64,000 nt of DNA from contig NC_014962.1 in the NCBI RefSeq assembly GCF_000186345.1, forward strand, positions 2,418,001 to 2,482,000. The letters run 5' to 3'. Below, in pieces: positions 46,206 to 54,792 of this stretch. Each line of letters opens with the position of its first letter. The first letter of the stretch is position 1. The notes under the pieces were generated by a model that worked only from the letters and a program-made list of their open reading frames with translations, made no database searches and was not told where the DNA came from. Made by a program: the position numbers and the translations under genes. The stretch comes from Isosphaera pallida ATCC 43644 (GTDB lineage: Bacteria > Planctomycetota > Planctomycetia > Isosphaerales > Isosphaeraceae).

Positions 46206-48305
46206 ATGGGGATCATACGAGAACTGAGTCCCTCGGTGATCAACCAGATCGCGGCCGGCGAAGTCGTCGAACGACCTGCCAGCGTCGTTAAGGAGTTGCT
46301 GGAAAACGCCATTGACGCCGGGGCCGACCGGATCGAGATTGCTGTTGAACGCGGTGGCAAGGATCTGATTCGCGTGGTGGACAACGGCAAAGGGATTGCC
46401 CCCGACGATCTGCCTCTCGCTTTCCGCCCCCACGCGACCAGCAAGCTCCGCGAGGCCGACGATCTGCAACGGATCGCCACCCTAGGCTTCCGCGGCGAAG
46501 CGCTCGCGGCTATTGCCGAGATTTCCAAGGTGTGCTGCGAGAGTCGCACTGCCGAGGCGGAGACCGGCTTCCGCCTGCGAATTGATGGCGGTCGGGCGGG
46601 GGCCGTCGAGCCGTGCAGCTGCCCGGTTGGCACGATCATGGAGGTCCGCCACCTCTTCTTCAACACCCCGGTGCGGCGGACCTTCCTCAAGTCCGACGCC
46701 ACCGAGGCCGGTCATGTCGCCGAAATGGTCACCAGGCTCGCCTTGGCGCATCCCTCGGTCCATTTCACCTCGCGCTCTAGCGGCAAAGTGGTGTTCGACC
46801 TGCCAGCAACCACGTGCCTGACCGACCGCATCGCCGCCCTGTTCGGCCGGGAATTGGCCGACCAATTGATTGGAGTCGAACATGATGTCCCTGGGGTTGG
46901 ACTCCGAGGATTCGTCAGCCATCCCTCGCACAGTCGGAGTTCCAGCAAGTTTCAATATCTCTTTCTCAATGGCCGCTATGTCCGCGACCGATCGCTTCAG
47001 CACGCGCTGGCTGAAGCCTATCGCGGGCTGTTGATGGTGGGACGATACCCCGTGGCCTTCCTCAACCTGGAGGTGCCGCTTGATCAGGTGGACGTCAACG
47101 TTCATCCCACCAAGATTGAAGTGCGGTTTCGAGAGGCCCATCTGATTTACTCAGCGTTGTATTCGGCCATCAAGCAGGCGTTTCTCAAGACCGACCTCCA
47201 CGCCAAACTGCAAACCCGCGTGACCGCGTTCCAGGTGGGGTCCACCAGCGTCGCGCCCGCTTTGGACTGGCCCACCCGCGCCTCGGTGTCCGACTGGTTT
47301 TCGGTCCCTGAGGAGGCTGCTGGTTCGTCCGTGGCGGCCCCCGCGCCTTGCAGCTCCGGCTCTACCTCCGAGGCGGTTGATTCGCTCCGGCCGACTCGTC
47401 AAGCGTGGGGATGGAGTTGGTCTGGCGACCAAGCCGCGATGGCCTCGGGCACCGCTGGCGTGTTGGAACGCAATGGCTTGGACGCGCCCCTCGCGTCTGG
47501 TCCCAACCAACTGCAAGCCTCCCCCGCTCCCACGTCAACCTTCGGGCTCCGCTCGTCCGAGCCGTTGGCTCGAAGGGTAGACTTGCCGTTCGCCGCCGAG
47601 TCGGAGGCAGAGGGTCGCAGGTCCAACTCGGACAGAGTTCCAATCCGTTCCATCCCGACTTCGACTTCGCCGCCCGTGTCTGCCTCCGGCACTGGACATT
47701 CAACCGACTCAACACGTCATGCTTCGTCGGCTAGCCACCCCCGCGCTTTGCAGTTCCACGACAGCTATCTGGTGGCCGAAACTCCCGAAGGGTTGATGGT
47801 CATCGATCAGCACGCCCTTCACGAACGAATCCTTTTCGAGGAGTTCAAGGAGCGTCTAGAACGGGGCGGAGTCGAGTCACAACGGCTGTTGATTCCCGAG
47901 ACGGTCGAATTGACCCCTGCCGAGGCGGCCGCCCTCACCGAGCGACTCGACCTGCTGGCCAAGCTGGGTATCGAACTGAGCGGCTTTGGTGGCTCGACAG
48001 TGTTGGTTCATGCCCTGCCCGCTCAACTCAAGCACGTCGAAGCCGATCGCCTCGTGCGTGATCTAGCCGACCATCTCCTGCAACGCCCTCTGCCACCCAC
48101 TCCCGAGGGCCTCATGATGGATCTGTTGAACATGATGGCGTGCAAAGCGGCGATCAAGGCTGGCCAAAAGCTTTCGCCCGACGAGATCGACGCCCTTTTA
48201 GAACGTCGTCACCTCGCGCGCGACTCCCATCATTGCCCCCACGGCCGTCCTACTGTCCTTCTGCTCACTAAGAGCGATTTGGAGAAACAGTTCGGACGAG
48301 TGTAA
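46206..48305 (+). CDS. mutL: DNA mismatch repair protein MutL
   Basis: 699 residues. The N-terminal GHKL ATPase is complete: LLENAIDAG, VVDNGKGI and TLGFRGEAL. A long linker rich in Ser, Ala and Pro (about residues 350-500) is not conserved. The C-terminal domain has DQHALHERILFEE, which fits the endonuclease motif DQHA-x2-E-x4-E, plus ACKAAIKAG and HCPHGRP. These identify a nicking MutL, as expected in organisms lacking MutH. mutS is not in this window. Confidence 0.97.
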   Translation: MGIIRELSPSVINQIAAGEVVERPASVVKELLENAIDAGADRIEIAVERGGKDLIRVVDNGKGIAPDDLPLAFRPHATSKLREADDLQRIATLGFRGEALAAIAEISKVCCESRTAEAETGFRLRIDGGRAGAVEPCSCPVGTIMEVRHLFFNTPVRRTFLKSDATEAGHVAEMVTRLALAHPSVHFTSRSSGKVVFDLPATTCLTDRIAALFGRELADQLIGVEHDVPGVGLRGFVSHPSHSRSSSKFQYLFLNGRYVRDRSLQHALAEAYRGLLMVGRYPVAFLNLEVPLDQVDVNVHPTKIEVRFREAHLIYSALYSAIKQAFLKTDLHAKLQTRVTAFQVGSTSVAPALDWPTRASVSDWFSVPEEAAGSSVAAPAPCSSGSTSEAVDSLRPTRQAWGWSWSGDQAAMASGTAGVLERNGLDAPLASGPNQLQASPAPTSTFGLRSSEPLARRVDLPFAAESEAEGRRSNSDRVPIRSIPTSTSPPVSASGTGHSTDSTRHASSASHPRALQFHDSYLVAETPEGLMVIDQHALHERILFEEFKERLERGGVESQRLLIPETVELTPAEAAALTERLDLLAKLGIELSGFGGSTVLVHALPAQLKHVEADRLVRDLADHLLQRPLPPTPEGLMMDLLNMMACKAAIKAGQKLSPDEIDALLERRHLARDSHHCPHGRPTVLLLTKSDLEKQFGRV

Positions 48306-48372
48306 TCTGAGTGGGCAAGTCGGGGGTGTTCCTTCCACAAGGGAACCGAATGTTTTGGCTCTCGTCATCGGC

Positions 48373-49236
48373 TCAGACCCTCGATGGGTGGTGGTCGAGA
48401 ATCTCGAGGCCGTCGAGAGCCAGATCGGGTAGGACGAGGGGCTCGCAAGGCAACCCCCGCGCGAGAGGATCGGTGGGGTCACGGAGCAAGGGAGCCAAGC
48501 GGAACGCATCGCCGCCGGTAAGGATCACCCAGGGGGTTGGGGAGGGATCAGGATGGTGACGGGCGATCAGATGAAGAATCGCGCCCGCGGTGCCGTGGAG
48601 CAGACCGGCCTGGAGCGCCGGGAGGGTCGAGTCGCCCCAAGGAGCCGGGATGGTTGAAGAGGGCAAGGCGTGGTCATCGGGATGACTGGTCGGTTTGTCG
48701 AAGTCGTGGAGCGGCGGGAGTTGGCCAGTGAGTCGATGGAGGGCTTCGGCGGCGACCCGCAAACCCGGCCCGATCGCGCCTCCGGTCCAGACGCCTCGGG
48801 CGTCGATGCGTTCGACCACCAAGGCCGTGCCGCAAGACACCACTGCGCCGGGACCGCGGCCTTGAGCGTAATTCAAGGCCGCGAGGACCTGCAAGCCGCG
48901 ATCGGCCCCAGTGGCCTCTGGTCGAGTCAACTCGTGAGGAATCGGCAGATCAACACAGGAACGAATCCATCGCACTTGGGCGTCGGGACAATGGTGACGC
49001 AGCCAGGACTCCAGACGTTGGGCCGCAGTCGGGTTGACCGTGGCGATCTGCCAAGCGACCGGACGGGGCATTCGGGGATCGCTCCAGGTGGTGGTCCAGA
49101 CCGTGATGTCGTCGGCTGGCAGACTCAAAACCTGGGAGGTTGGGGCGTCGCGGGGTTCGAGAAGACGCCAGCGGCACTTGATCCGACTGTTGCCCAAATC
49201 AACCTGCACGCGTGCCAGCGGCGGTTCGCCGCTCAT
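48373..49236 (-). CDS. coaX: Type III pantothenate kinase
   Basis: 287 residues. First step of coenzyme A synthesis, using the acetate-kinase-like fold. Visible are the phosphate loop VDLGNSRIKCRW, TGADRGLQVLAALN with the catalytic aspartate of GADR, SCGTALVV and GGAIGPGL. The stretch after the GTA motif reads VVERID where a shorter spacing to Asp is typical. Its start overlaps the stop of obg as ATGA, implying translational coupling. The last gene of the probable rpmA-obg-coaX group. Confidence 0.88.
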   Translation of the reverse strand: MSGEPPLARVQVDLGNSRIKCRWRLLEPRDAPTSQVLSLPADDITVWTTTWSDPRMPRPVAWQIATVNPTAAQRLESWLRHHCPDAQVRWIRSCVDLPIPHELTRPEATGADRGLQVLAALNYAQGRGPGAVVSCGTALVVERIDARGVWTGGAIGPGLRVAAEALHRLTGQLPPLHDFDKPTSHPDDHALPSSTIPAPWGDSTLPALQAGLLHGTAGAILHLIARHHPDPSPTPWVILTGGDAFRLAPLLRDPTDPLARGLPCEPLVLPDLALDGLEILDHHPSRV

Positions 49237-50453
49237 CGCGCGGGGTCTCCTGCTGCGGTCGGTTCGGTGGCAAGGTCAGCGTGAGGGGACGCAGGCGACT
49301 CGGGCACGATTGGTTCTTCTTGATCCAAGGAGGCGGGTTCCATTGTGTTCAATGGTGGTTGGGATGGCCCGTCGTAAGGGGGCAGGTCGGCGATCCGGGC
49401 AGGATCGAAGCGGACCGGGAGGGCGGCTTCCGTCTCGGCGGTCGGTTCGTCCTGGTCGGCGGCGACTTCGTTCAGACGTTCGACAATCCGGTTGAGCAAG
49501 GGGGGCAGTCCCTGACCAGTGACCGAGGAGACGCCAAACACCTCGCGGTCGGGCCCCAACGCAGCGCGGAACCGTTCCAAGACATCGCTAGGGGCGGCGT
49601 CCAGCTTGGTCAAGACAACGAGTTCGGGACGCTCGGCCAAACGCGCGGAGTACCGCGCGACTTCGTCGCGGATCAAATGATAGTTGGCCACCGGGTCGGT
49701 GCCGTCCAAAGGGGCGGCTTCGACAAGATGGACCAGCAGCTTGGTTCGTTCCACATGGCGCAGGAATTCGTGGCCCAATCCATGACCCGCGTGAGCGCCT
49801 TCAATCAGGCCAGGGATGTCAGCCATGACGAAGGCCCGTTCATGATCGAGTCGAACTAAGCCGAGATTAGGATATTTGGTGGTGAAGGGATAATCGGCAA
49901 TCTCGGGGCGAGCGCGGGAGACGCGTGACAGCAGGGTTGATTTGCCGGCGTTGGGTAGGCCAAGGAGGCCCACGTCGGCAATGACCTGGAGCTCCAGAAT
50001 CAGCCAGCGTTCCTCGCCGGGCTTGCCGAGTTCGCGGATGCGGGGGGCGCGGTTGGTGGCGGATTTGAAATAGTGGTTGCCTCGTCCTCCTCGTCCTCCC
50101 CGCGCCACGACAACCCAATCGCCAACCCGTTTGAGGTCGCGGAGGACCAGGTTACGATCACGGTCCTTGACGATGGTGCCGGGAGGCACCGGGATAATGA
50201 GGGGAGGGGCTGAGGCCCCGTGTTTGGTTTTGCCGGAACCGTGTCCGCCGCGTTGGGCCTTCCAGTGGCGTTGGTGGGTCAGGTGGGCGAGGTTGGTGAG
50301 TCCCTCGACGGCCTCGATGATGACATGGCCACCGTGGCCGCCGTCGCCGCCGTCAGGTCCGCCCCGCGGCACATACTTTTCCTTGCGGAAGCTGACGACC
50401 CCCTGGCCACCGTCTCCTCCCTTGACATACAGGATCGCCCGATCGCTGAACAT
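49233..50453 (-). CDS. obg: Obg/CgtA family ribosome-associated GTPase
   Basis: 406 residues from the ATG at 50453 (MFSDRAILYVKGGDGGQGVV). The glycine-rich Obg fold is followed by a G domain: LLGLPNAGKST (G1), DIPGLIEGAH (G3) and VVLTKLD (G4, Thr in place of the usual Asn). The C-terminal extension is acidic and Pro-rich instead of an OCT domain. Needed for large-subunit assembly. coaX overlaps its stop by four bases. Confidence 0.96.
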   Translation of the reverse strand: MFSDRAILYVKGGDGGQGVVSFRKEKYVPRGGPDGGDGGHGGHVIIEAVEGLTNLAHLTHQRHWKAQRGGHGSGKTKHGASAPPLIIPVPPGTIVKDRDRNLVLRDLKRVGDWVVVARGGRGGRGNHYFKSATNRAPRIRELGKPGEERWLILELQVIADVGLLGLPNAGKSTLLSRVSRARPEIADYPFTTKYPNLGLVRLDHERAFVMADIPGLIEGAHAGHGLGHEFLRHVERTKLLVHLVEAAPLDGTDPVANYHLIRDEVARYSARLAERPELVVLTKLDAAPSDVLERFRAALGPDREVFGVSSVTGQGLPPLLNRIVERLNEVAADQDEPTAETEAALPVRFDPARIADLPPYDGPSQPPLNTMEPASLDQEEPIVPESPASPHADLATEPTAAGDPAR

Positions 50454-50994
50454 GATGGCCAACCTCAGCCGAGGGCCCCACCACACCAATCGGGTGGCGG
50501 GCGACACGGCGCAATGAAAACCGAAACTCAAACTCAAACGCTCTGCCGGGATCGTGAGTGACTGGGCCGCCTGGCTTGCAGCCCAACCGGAGAAGCAAGG
50601 GAGAAGAGGGAGGATCTTGGTTGGGAAGTCAAATGGCACCAGGAGGGAAATCGGCAGTAGAGTCGAGCGGGAACGGCCCAAGCCGCTCCCGCCAATCGAC
50701 GTTCAGAAACGCTGGTCTAGCTCGAATCGGATCAACCAGCTCTAACTCGCGTCGACAAGCAAGCAAACTGTCGCGTCACCAAATGGGATGCGCCACGCCG
50801 AATTAATCATACGGTATGAGCGCCTCAAGCGGGATTCGGCTCTCTCCGCGTTTGTCGATCGGTTAGGGATACACGAGCGCCCCGCGGCCAGGACGATTCG
50901 GTGTCCAACGAGCAACGATCCCCGATTGATCCAGTGACGTTCCGGCTAAACCAACCCTCAAGATATCTTATCTTCTCTCACTCATTGGCTTCGC
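50454..50994. other. Intergenic region between rpmA and obg
   Basis: 541 bases between two minus-strand genes, longer than usual for this gene pair. A small palindrome CATACGGTATG lies at 50808-50818, next to a TATGAT on the minus strand, possibly part of an obg promoter. No gene was recognised. Confidence 0.45.
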
Positions 50995-51014
50995 TTAATT
51001 CAGTTCAGTGAGAG
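50975..51014 (-). terminator. Possible hairpin spanning the rpmA stop codon
   Basis: Eight-base arms CTCTCACT (50975-50982) and AGTGAGAG (51007-51014) pair around a 24-base loop that contains the stop codon. No T tract follows, so a terminator role is weakly supported. Confidence 0.3.
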
Positions 51015-51252
51015 GGATGATGTTGATGCGTCGTCCACCCTGGTCGAACTTTACATGGCCCTCGACTAAGGCGAAGATCGTATAGTCGCGGCCCAAGCCG
51101 ACGTTGCGGCCTGGCCTCCAGCGCGTACCCCGTTGGCGGCAAATGATGCTGCCCGCCTTGGCGTACTGGCCGCCGTAGAGCTTGATGCCTAGGTATTTCG
51201 GTTGGGAATCCCGTCCGTTGCGGCTCGAACCCTGACCCTTCTTGTGCGCCAT
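50995..51252 (-). CDS. rpmA: 50S ribosomal protein L27
   Basis: 85 residues from the ATG at 51252 ([22 protein letters not shown]). The conserved [32 protein letters not shown] block is intact. The mature N terminus begins AHKKG with no cleavable leader of the Firmicutes type. rplU (L21), which usually lies immediately upstream, is absent here. obg follows downstream after a long gap. Confidence 0.97.
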   Translation of the reverse strand: MAHKKGQGSSRNGRDSQPKYLGIKLYGGQYAKAGSIICRQRGTRWRPGRNVGLGRDYTIFALVEGHVKFDQGGRRINIIPLTELN

Positions 51253-51577
51253 TGCGTTTTCCCTTAGAACAAGCATCACGACGGATGACATTCGACTGTC
51301 AATCGTCAGCAGAGAGATCGATTGACCGAACTTCGCTCGACCAAGGTGATCGCAACCCCTAACGTGGGGATCACCCGACTCAAGCCAGGTGGAAAACCGA
51401 TCTCGCCTCACGCGTCGTCAAGCCCCATGATACCCCGAAGACAATCGGTTCGGCAAGGGCGGGAATCCCCTTCCGCGTGCGGCCGGCGTGGCGGGGCTGG
51501 CGACTCAACCCGCGACGAGACGACCACGATGGGGTGCCGACGTTCCTTTCTTCGGGTGGATTGGAGGTCCAAGGACC
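51253..51577. other. Intergenic region between divergent rpmA and queC
   Basis: 325 bases. No rplU frame, riboswitch or tRNA was recognised. A Shine-Dalgarno GGAGG lies near the queC end. Confidence 0.5.
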
Positions 51578-52318
51578 ATGAGTGATGGAGCCAGCGGGAA
51601 GTCCCTTCCATCCAAGCGTCTGGACGTTCCAGTGGTGGTGCTGCTAAGCGGGGGGTTAGATTCGACCACGGTTCTAGCCGAGGCGGTCTCCAAGTATTCC
51701 ATGCCTCATGCCCTGACGATTCATTACGGCCAACGTCACCAAATTGAACGCGAAGCCGCTCGAAGGGTGGCTCGCGCCTTCAACGTTGTGCGGCATGTCG
51801 AGCTCGAAGTGGATCTTCGAGCCTTTGGTCGAAGCGCATTGACCGACGACCTGGAGGTCCCCAAAGACCGTTCCGACACCGAAATCGCCCGAGGGATTCC
51901 AATCACCTATGTTCCCGCCCGCAACACCATCTTCCTCTCCTTGGCGCTGGCGTTCGCCGAGTCGATCGGCTCGACTGACCTGTTTGTGGGGGTCAACTGC
52001 GTGGACTATTCCGGCTATCCCGACTGTCGCCCCGAGTATCTCCGAGCGTTCGAGGCGCTGGCTAACCTCGCTACCAAGGTCGGCGTCGAAGGCACGGGAC
52101 GATTCCGCGTCCACGCCCCCTTCCTCCACGCCACCAAGGCCGACATCATCCGCCGGGGTCTGGAGTTGGGGGTCGATTACAGCTTGACTCACAGTTGCTA
52201 CGACCCCGACGACCAAGGCCGCGCGTGTGGTCGTTGCGACTCCTGTCGCTTGCGTCTGGCCGCCTTTCGGCAGGTAGGCCGACCTGATCCCGCCCCTTAC
52301 CAACCCGGCGCAGTGTGA
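51578..52318 (+). CDS. queC: 7-cyano-7-deazaguanine synthase
   Basis: 246 residues from the ATG at 51578, preceded by TTGGAGGTCC. Makes preQ0 from 7-carboxy-7-deazaguanine in the queuosine pathway that ends with tgt, also present in this window. The PP-loop [31 protein letters not shown] and the zinc-binding cysteines in [18 protein letters not shown] are all present. Full length. Other queuosine genes such as queD, queE and queF are not nearby. Confidence 0.96.
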   Translation: MSDGASGKSLPSKRLDVPVVVLLSGGLDSTTVLAEAVSKYSMPHALTIHYGQRHQIEREAARRVARAFNVVRHVELEVDLRAFGRSALTDDLEVPKDRSDTEIARGIPITYVPARNTIFLSLALAFAESIGSTDLFVGVNCVDYSGYPDCRPEYLRAFEALANLATKVGVEGTGRFRVHAPFLHATKADIIRRGLELGVDYSLTHSCYDPDDQGRACGRCDSCRLRLAAFRQVGRPDPAPYQPGAV

Positions 52319-52658
52319 TCCGGCCCCCGCCCGTCAAGTTCGCCGTGCTTCGGTCAAGGACGCCATTTCGCGCTCAACCAATCGTCATTCTTCAATGCTT
52401 TGAGTCCGGCTGGTTCGTCGGTATCGCTCTCAGGAATCGTCGGAATCGTCCGCTCGCCGACAGGTCGGCGGAGCCGGTTCGCTCACCGCTCCACCACCAT
52501 TTTCCCTCGTTCAGGTTCTGGTGACCGATTTCCTCGTGTTCGGTTCGCAAAATCGGAGCCGTCATTCGATTCCTTGGCCCAAATCGGGGTGTTCCCCGGC
52601 GATGTTCCGTTCCTCGTTTTCCCTCCCAACTTTCATACTGAATTAGACAGAAAGAAAT
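52319..52658. other. Intergenic region between queC and the LRR gene
   Basis: 340 bases. A perfect 7+7 inverted repeat CGCCGACAGGTCGGCG lies at 52455-52470; its role is unknown. No gene is seen. Confidence 0.5.
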
Positions 52659-53495
52659 ATGACCGACGCGGACGCTCTCAAATTGATTCTCCGAGCCGAA
52701 TCCCTGGGCTCGACCTCACTTGACCTAGGACGCAACCGCCTCAGCCGCATCCCCGCCGAAATCGGTCGATGTGTCAAGTTAACGCGGTTGATTCTGCGCG
52801 GCAACCGCCTCGCCGAGTTGCCGAGCGAACTGGCCAAGCTCACCAAGCTCAGTGAACTCGACTTGAGTTCCAATCAGCTGACTCAACTTCCTGCCGTCGT
52901 CACCCGACTACACGGACTGACCGTTTTGGATCTTCACTCCAACCGCTTGACTCAACTCCCGGCCGAGTTTGGACAATTGACCAAGTTGATTCGACTCAAC
53001 CTTCAGGGGAACCAGCTCAGGCGGTTGCCCGCCGAAATTGGTAAATTGACGAAATTGATGGAACTCAACCTTCACCACAACAAACTGGAGGCGCTGCCGC
53101 CAGAGATTGGCAAGTTGACCGCGGTAGTCAAACTCTATTTGAGACAGAATCGGTTGAGGTCGTTGCCGCCTGAAATCGGTAAAATGGTTGCGCTTTGTTG
53201 GCTGAATTTGTACAACAACGAATTGACGTCATTGCCGCCCGAAATCGGCAAGCTGCGGCAGTTGGTCAAGCTGAACCTCGCTGCCAACCGGTTGACCACG
53301 TTACCCCCGGAAATCGGTCAATTGACTCGGTTGGGAACGTTGGACCTTTCCCACAACCCGTTGGAACACCTCCCCCCCCAGTTGTCCCAACTGAGTGGTC
53401 TGCGGCAAATCCTGGCCGACGGTCTTGATCCCGCGATCCTGCCCGGATCATTGAGCGAACTGGTTCGCGTGGGGTTCCGAAACACGTTGGATTGA
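52659..53495 (+). CDS. Leucine-rich repeat protein
   Basis: 278 residues made almost entirely of ten 23-residue repeats on the plan LxxLxLxxNxLxxLPxEIGxL, for example LNLHHNKLEALPPEIGKL. There is no signal peptide, GTPase, kinase or membrane segment, so it is an isolated protein-binding solenoid, probably cytosolic. The repeats resemble those of LRR domains in ROCO-type and plant-type proteins. The DNA of the middle repeats (GGTAAATTGACGAAATTGAT and similar) is AT-richer than the neighbours, which could mean recent acquisition. Confidence 0.9.
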   Translation: MTDADALKLILRAESLGSTSLDLGRNRLSRIPAEIGRCVKLTRLILRGNRLAELPSELAKLTKLSELDLSSNQLTQLPAVVTRLHGLTVLDLHSNRLTQLPAEFGQLTKLIRLNLQGNQLRRLPAEIGKLTKLMELNLHHNKLEALPPEIGKLTAVVKLYLRQNRLRSLPPEIGKMVALCWLNLYNNELTSLPPEIGKLRQLVKLNLAANRLTTLPPEIGQLTRLGTLDLSHNPLEHLPPQLSQLSGLRQILADGLDPAILPGSLSELVRVGFRNTLD

Positions 53496-53831
53496 CAGAT
53501 TGTTTGATTGGTCGGCCAGGAACGGAGCACCTCGACTGGACCGACTCGACTCACCGATCGCTCCCCAAACCGCCGTGAACACCCAGGGCGTGCCGCATGC
53601 ACGAACTGCAGAGGCGGGGCGTCGGGTTCCACTCGAATCTGAAGCGGCGCGGGGGACGAAATCGAACCGACTCCAGCGCGACAGCACGTCATCGGGTTGT
53701 CGCTTCGCTCAAGCGACATGGACCTCCACCGGATTGGCTCCTACATCATATGATGATCATAACCCAAGCTCTTGAGCGGGGTTCCCGGAACTTGCCCGCC
53801 GACAGCCAACACCGACGAAGTCAACCCAGGT
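53496..53831. other. Intergenic region between convergent LRR and NfeD genes
   Basis: 336 bases. Overlapping open frames occur in all registers without similarity to any family. No terminator hairpin was recognised. Confidence 0.4.
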
Positions 53832-54542
53832 TCAGTCGAGATTGAAATCGGAGAGGGGCCGACGCGGTTGGGGTTGAGCTTGAGTAGAAGGGGATTGTTC
53901 GGGTGGCGCGGCCGTGGTTTGGTTGGTGGTGGCAGTCCCGTCCGGATTTCGAGGGGATTCGGCGTGCGAATCCAGGTCGAGATCGCCGTGGATCAGTTGA
54001 CTCATCATCGTCTCGTCAACTTGACGGACGATGAGTTGACAACCGCGTGTTCCCACGGCCCGCACGAGCTTGCCTGCGGGCACCAGACCTTCCTCAGCCA
54101 GAGCATCGAGCCTTCGGTTGTTGAATTCCACTGCTCCCGAGGGTCGCAACGGCGTGAGGGTTTTACCGTACTCGCCCACCAGGCGATCCAGTCTGAGCGA
54201 ACGTTCCGACTCCCTGAAGGATTCGGCGTCGGGTTCCTCCTCGTCTTCGCCGGGAGGCGCGAGGATCATTCGACGGCCTAACGGGGTGCGGGGCCACATA
54301 TAGATCATGAACGAGACGACGAACGGAAGAACGATCGCCATCGTCAACATAAACGTCAGGCCCAGCGACGTCGAGTAGGAAAAGGCGTGCCAGAGCGAGA
54401 GGCCCAGAAACGTCAGGGCGGCCAAGCCGATCAGGCCACCCGAGGGAATAAACACCTCCGCCATCAGCATGAGGAAGCCGAGGGTCAGGAAGATCGTCGG
54501 CCAGAGCAGGTGGGCGGGGAGCATGGCGAGGTTTCCGGTCAA
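53832..54542 (-). CDS. NfeD-like membrane protein (short form)
   Basis: 236 residues; an ATG at 54524 is an alternative start. Two or three membrane segments lie in the first 80 residues (LWPTIFLTLGFLMLMAEVFIPSGGLIGLAALTFLG), with the AEVFIPSGG turn typical of NfeD. A soluble OB-fold-like domain follows (VGEYGKTLTPLRPSGAVEFNNRRLDAL, then VRAVGTRGCQLIV). The tail is Pro/Gln-rich. It follows the large NfeD gene on the same strand, 250 bases downstream. Confidence 0.82.
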   Translation of the reverse strand: MTGNLAMLPAHLLWPTIFLTLGFLMLMAEVFIPSGGLIGLAALTFLGLSLWHAFSYSTSLGLTFMLTMAIVLPFVVSFMIYMWPRTPLGRRMILAPPGEDEEEPDAESFRESERSLRLDRLVGEYGKTLTPLRPSGAVEFNNRRLDALAEEGLVPAGKLVRAVGTRGCQLIVRQVDETMMSQLIHGDLDLDSHAESPRNPDGTATTNQTTAAPPEQSPSTQAQPQPRRPLSDFNLD

Positions 54543-54792
54543 TCAAGCGGTCGGGCTGAAGACTCGAGATTCGCTTCGAATCAAGTTGAACAACAATCTC
54601 GATTAATCCGATTTCGCGTCGAGGATTGGACCTGGTTGGGGAGGGATCGCGGCGGGGGGGGGGTTGATTTGGGTGTCACTGTCGTTGTCCCGACGTGTCG
54701 GGAGGGAGGGAACTGGAACGCCCGAACCCAACCACGCCTTCCTGTGCGACGCGACCTTCCGGGCGTTCCCTCAACTGGGTTTGGGGGTTGGT

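Noticed and set aside
45911-46702. 263-codon minus-strand frame overlapping the mutL start
   Set aside because: mutL motifs on the plus strand are unambiguous, and this frame shows no family pattern.
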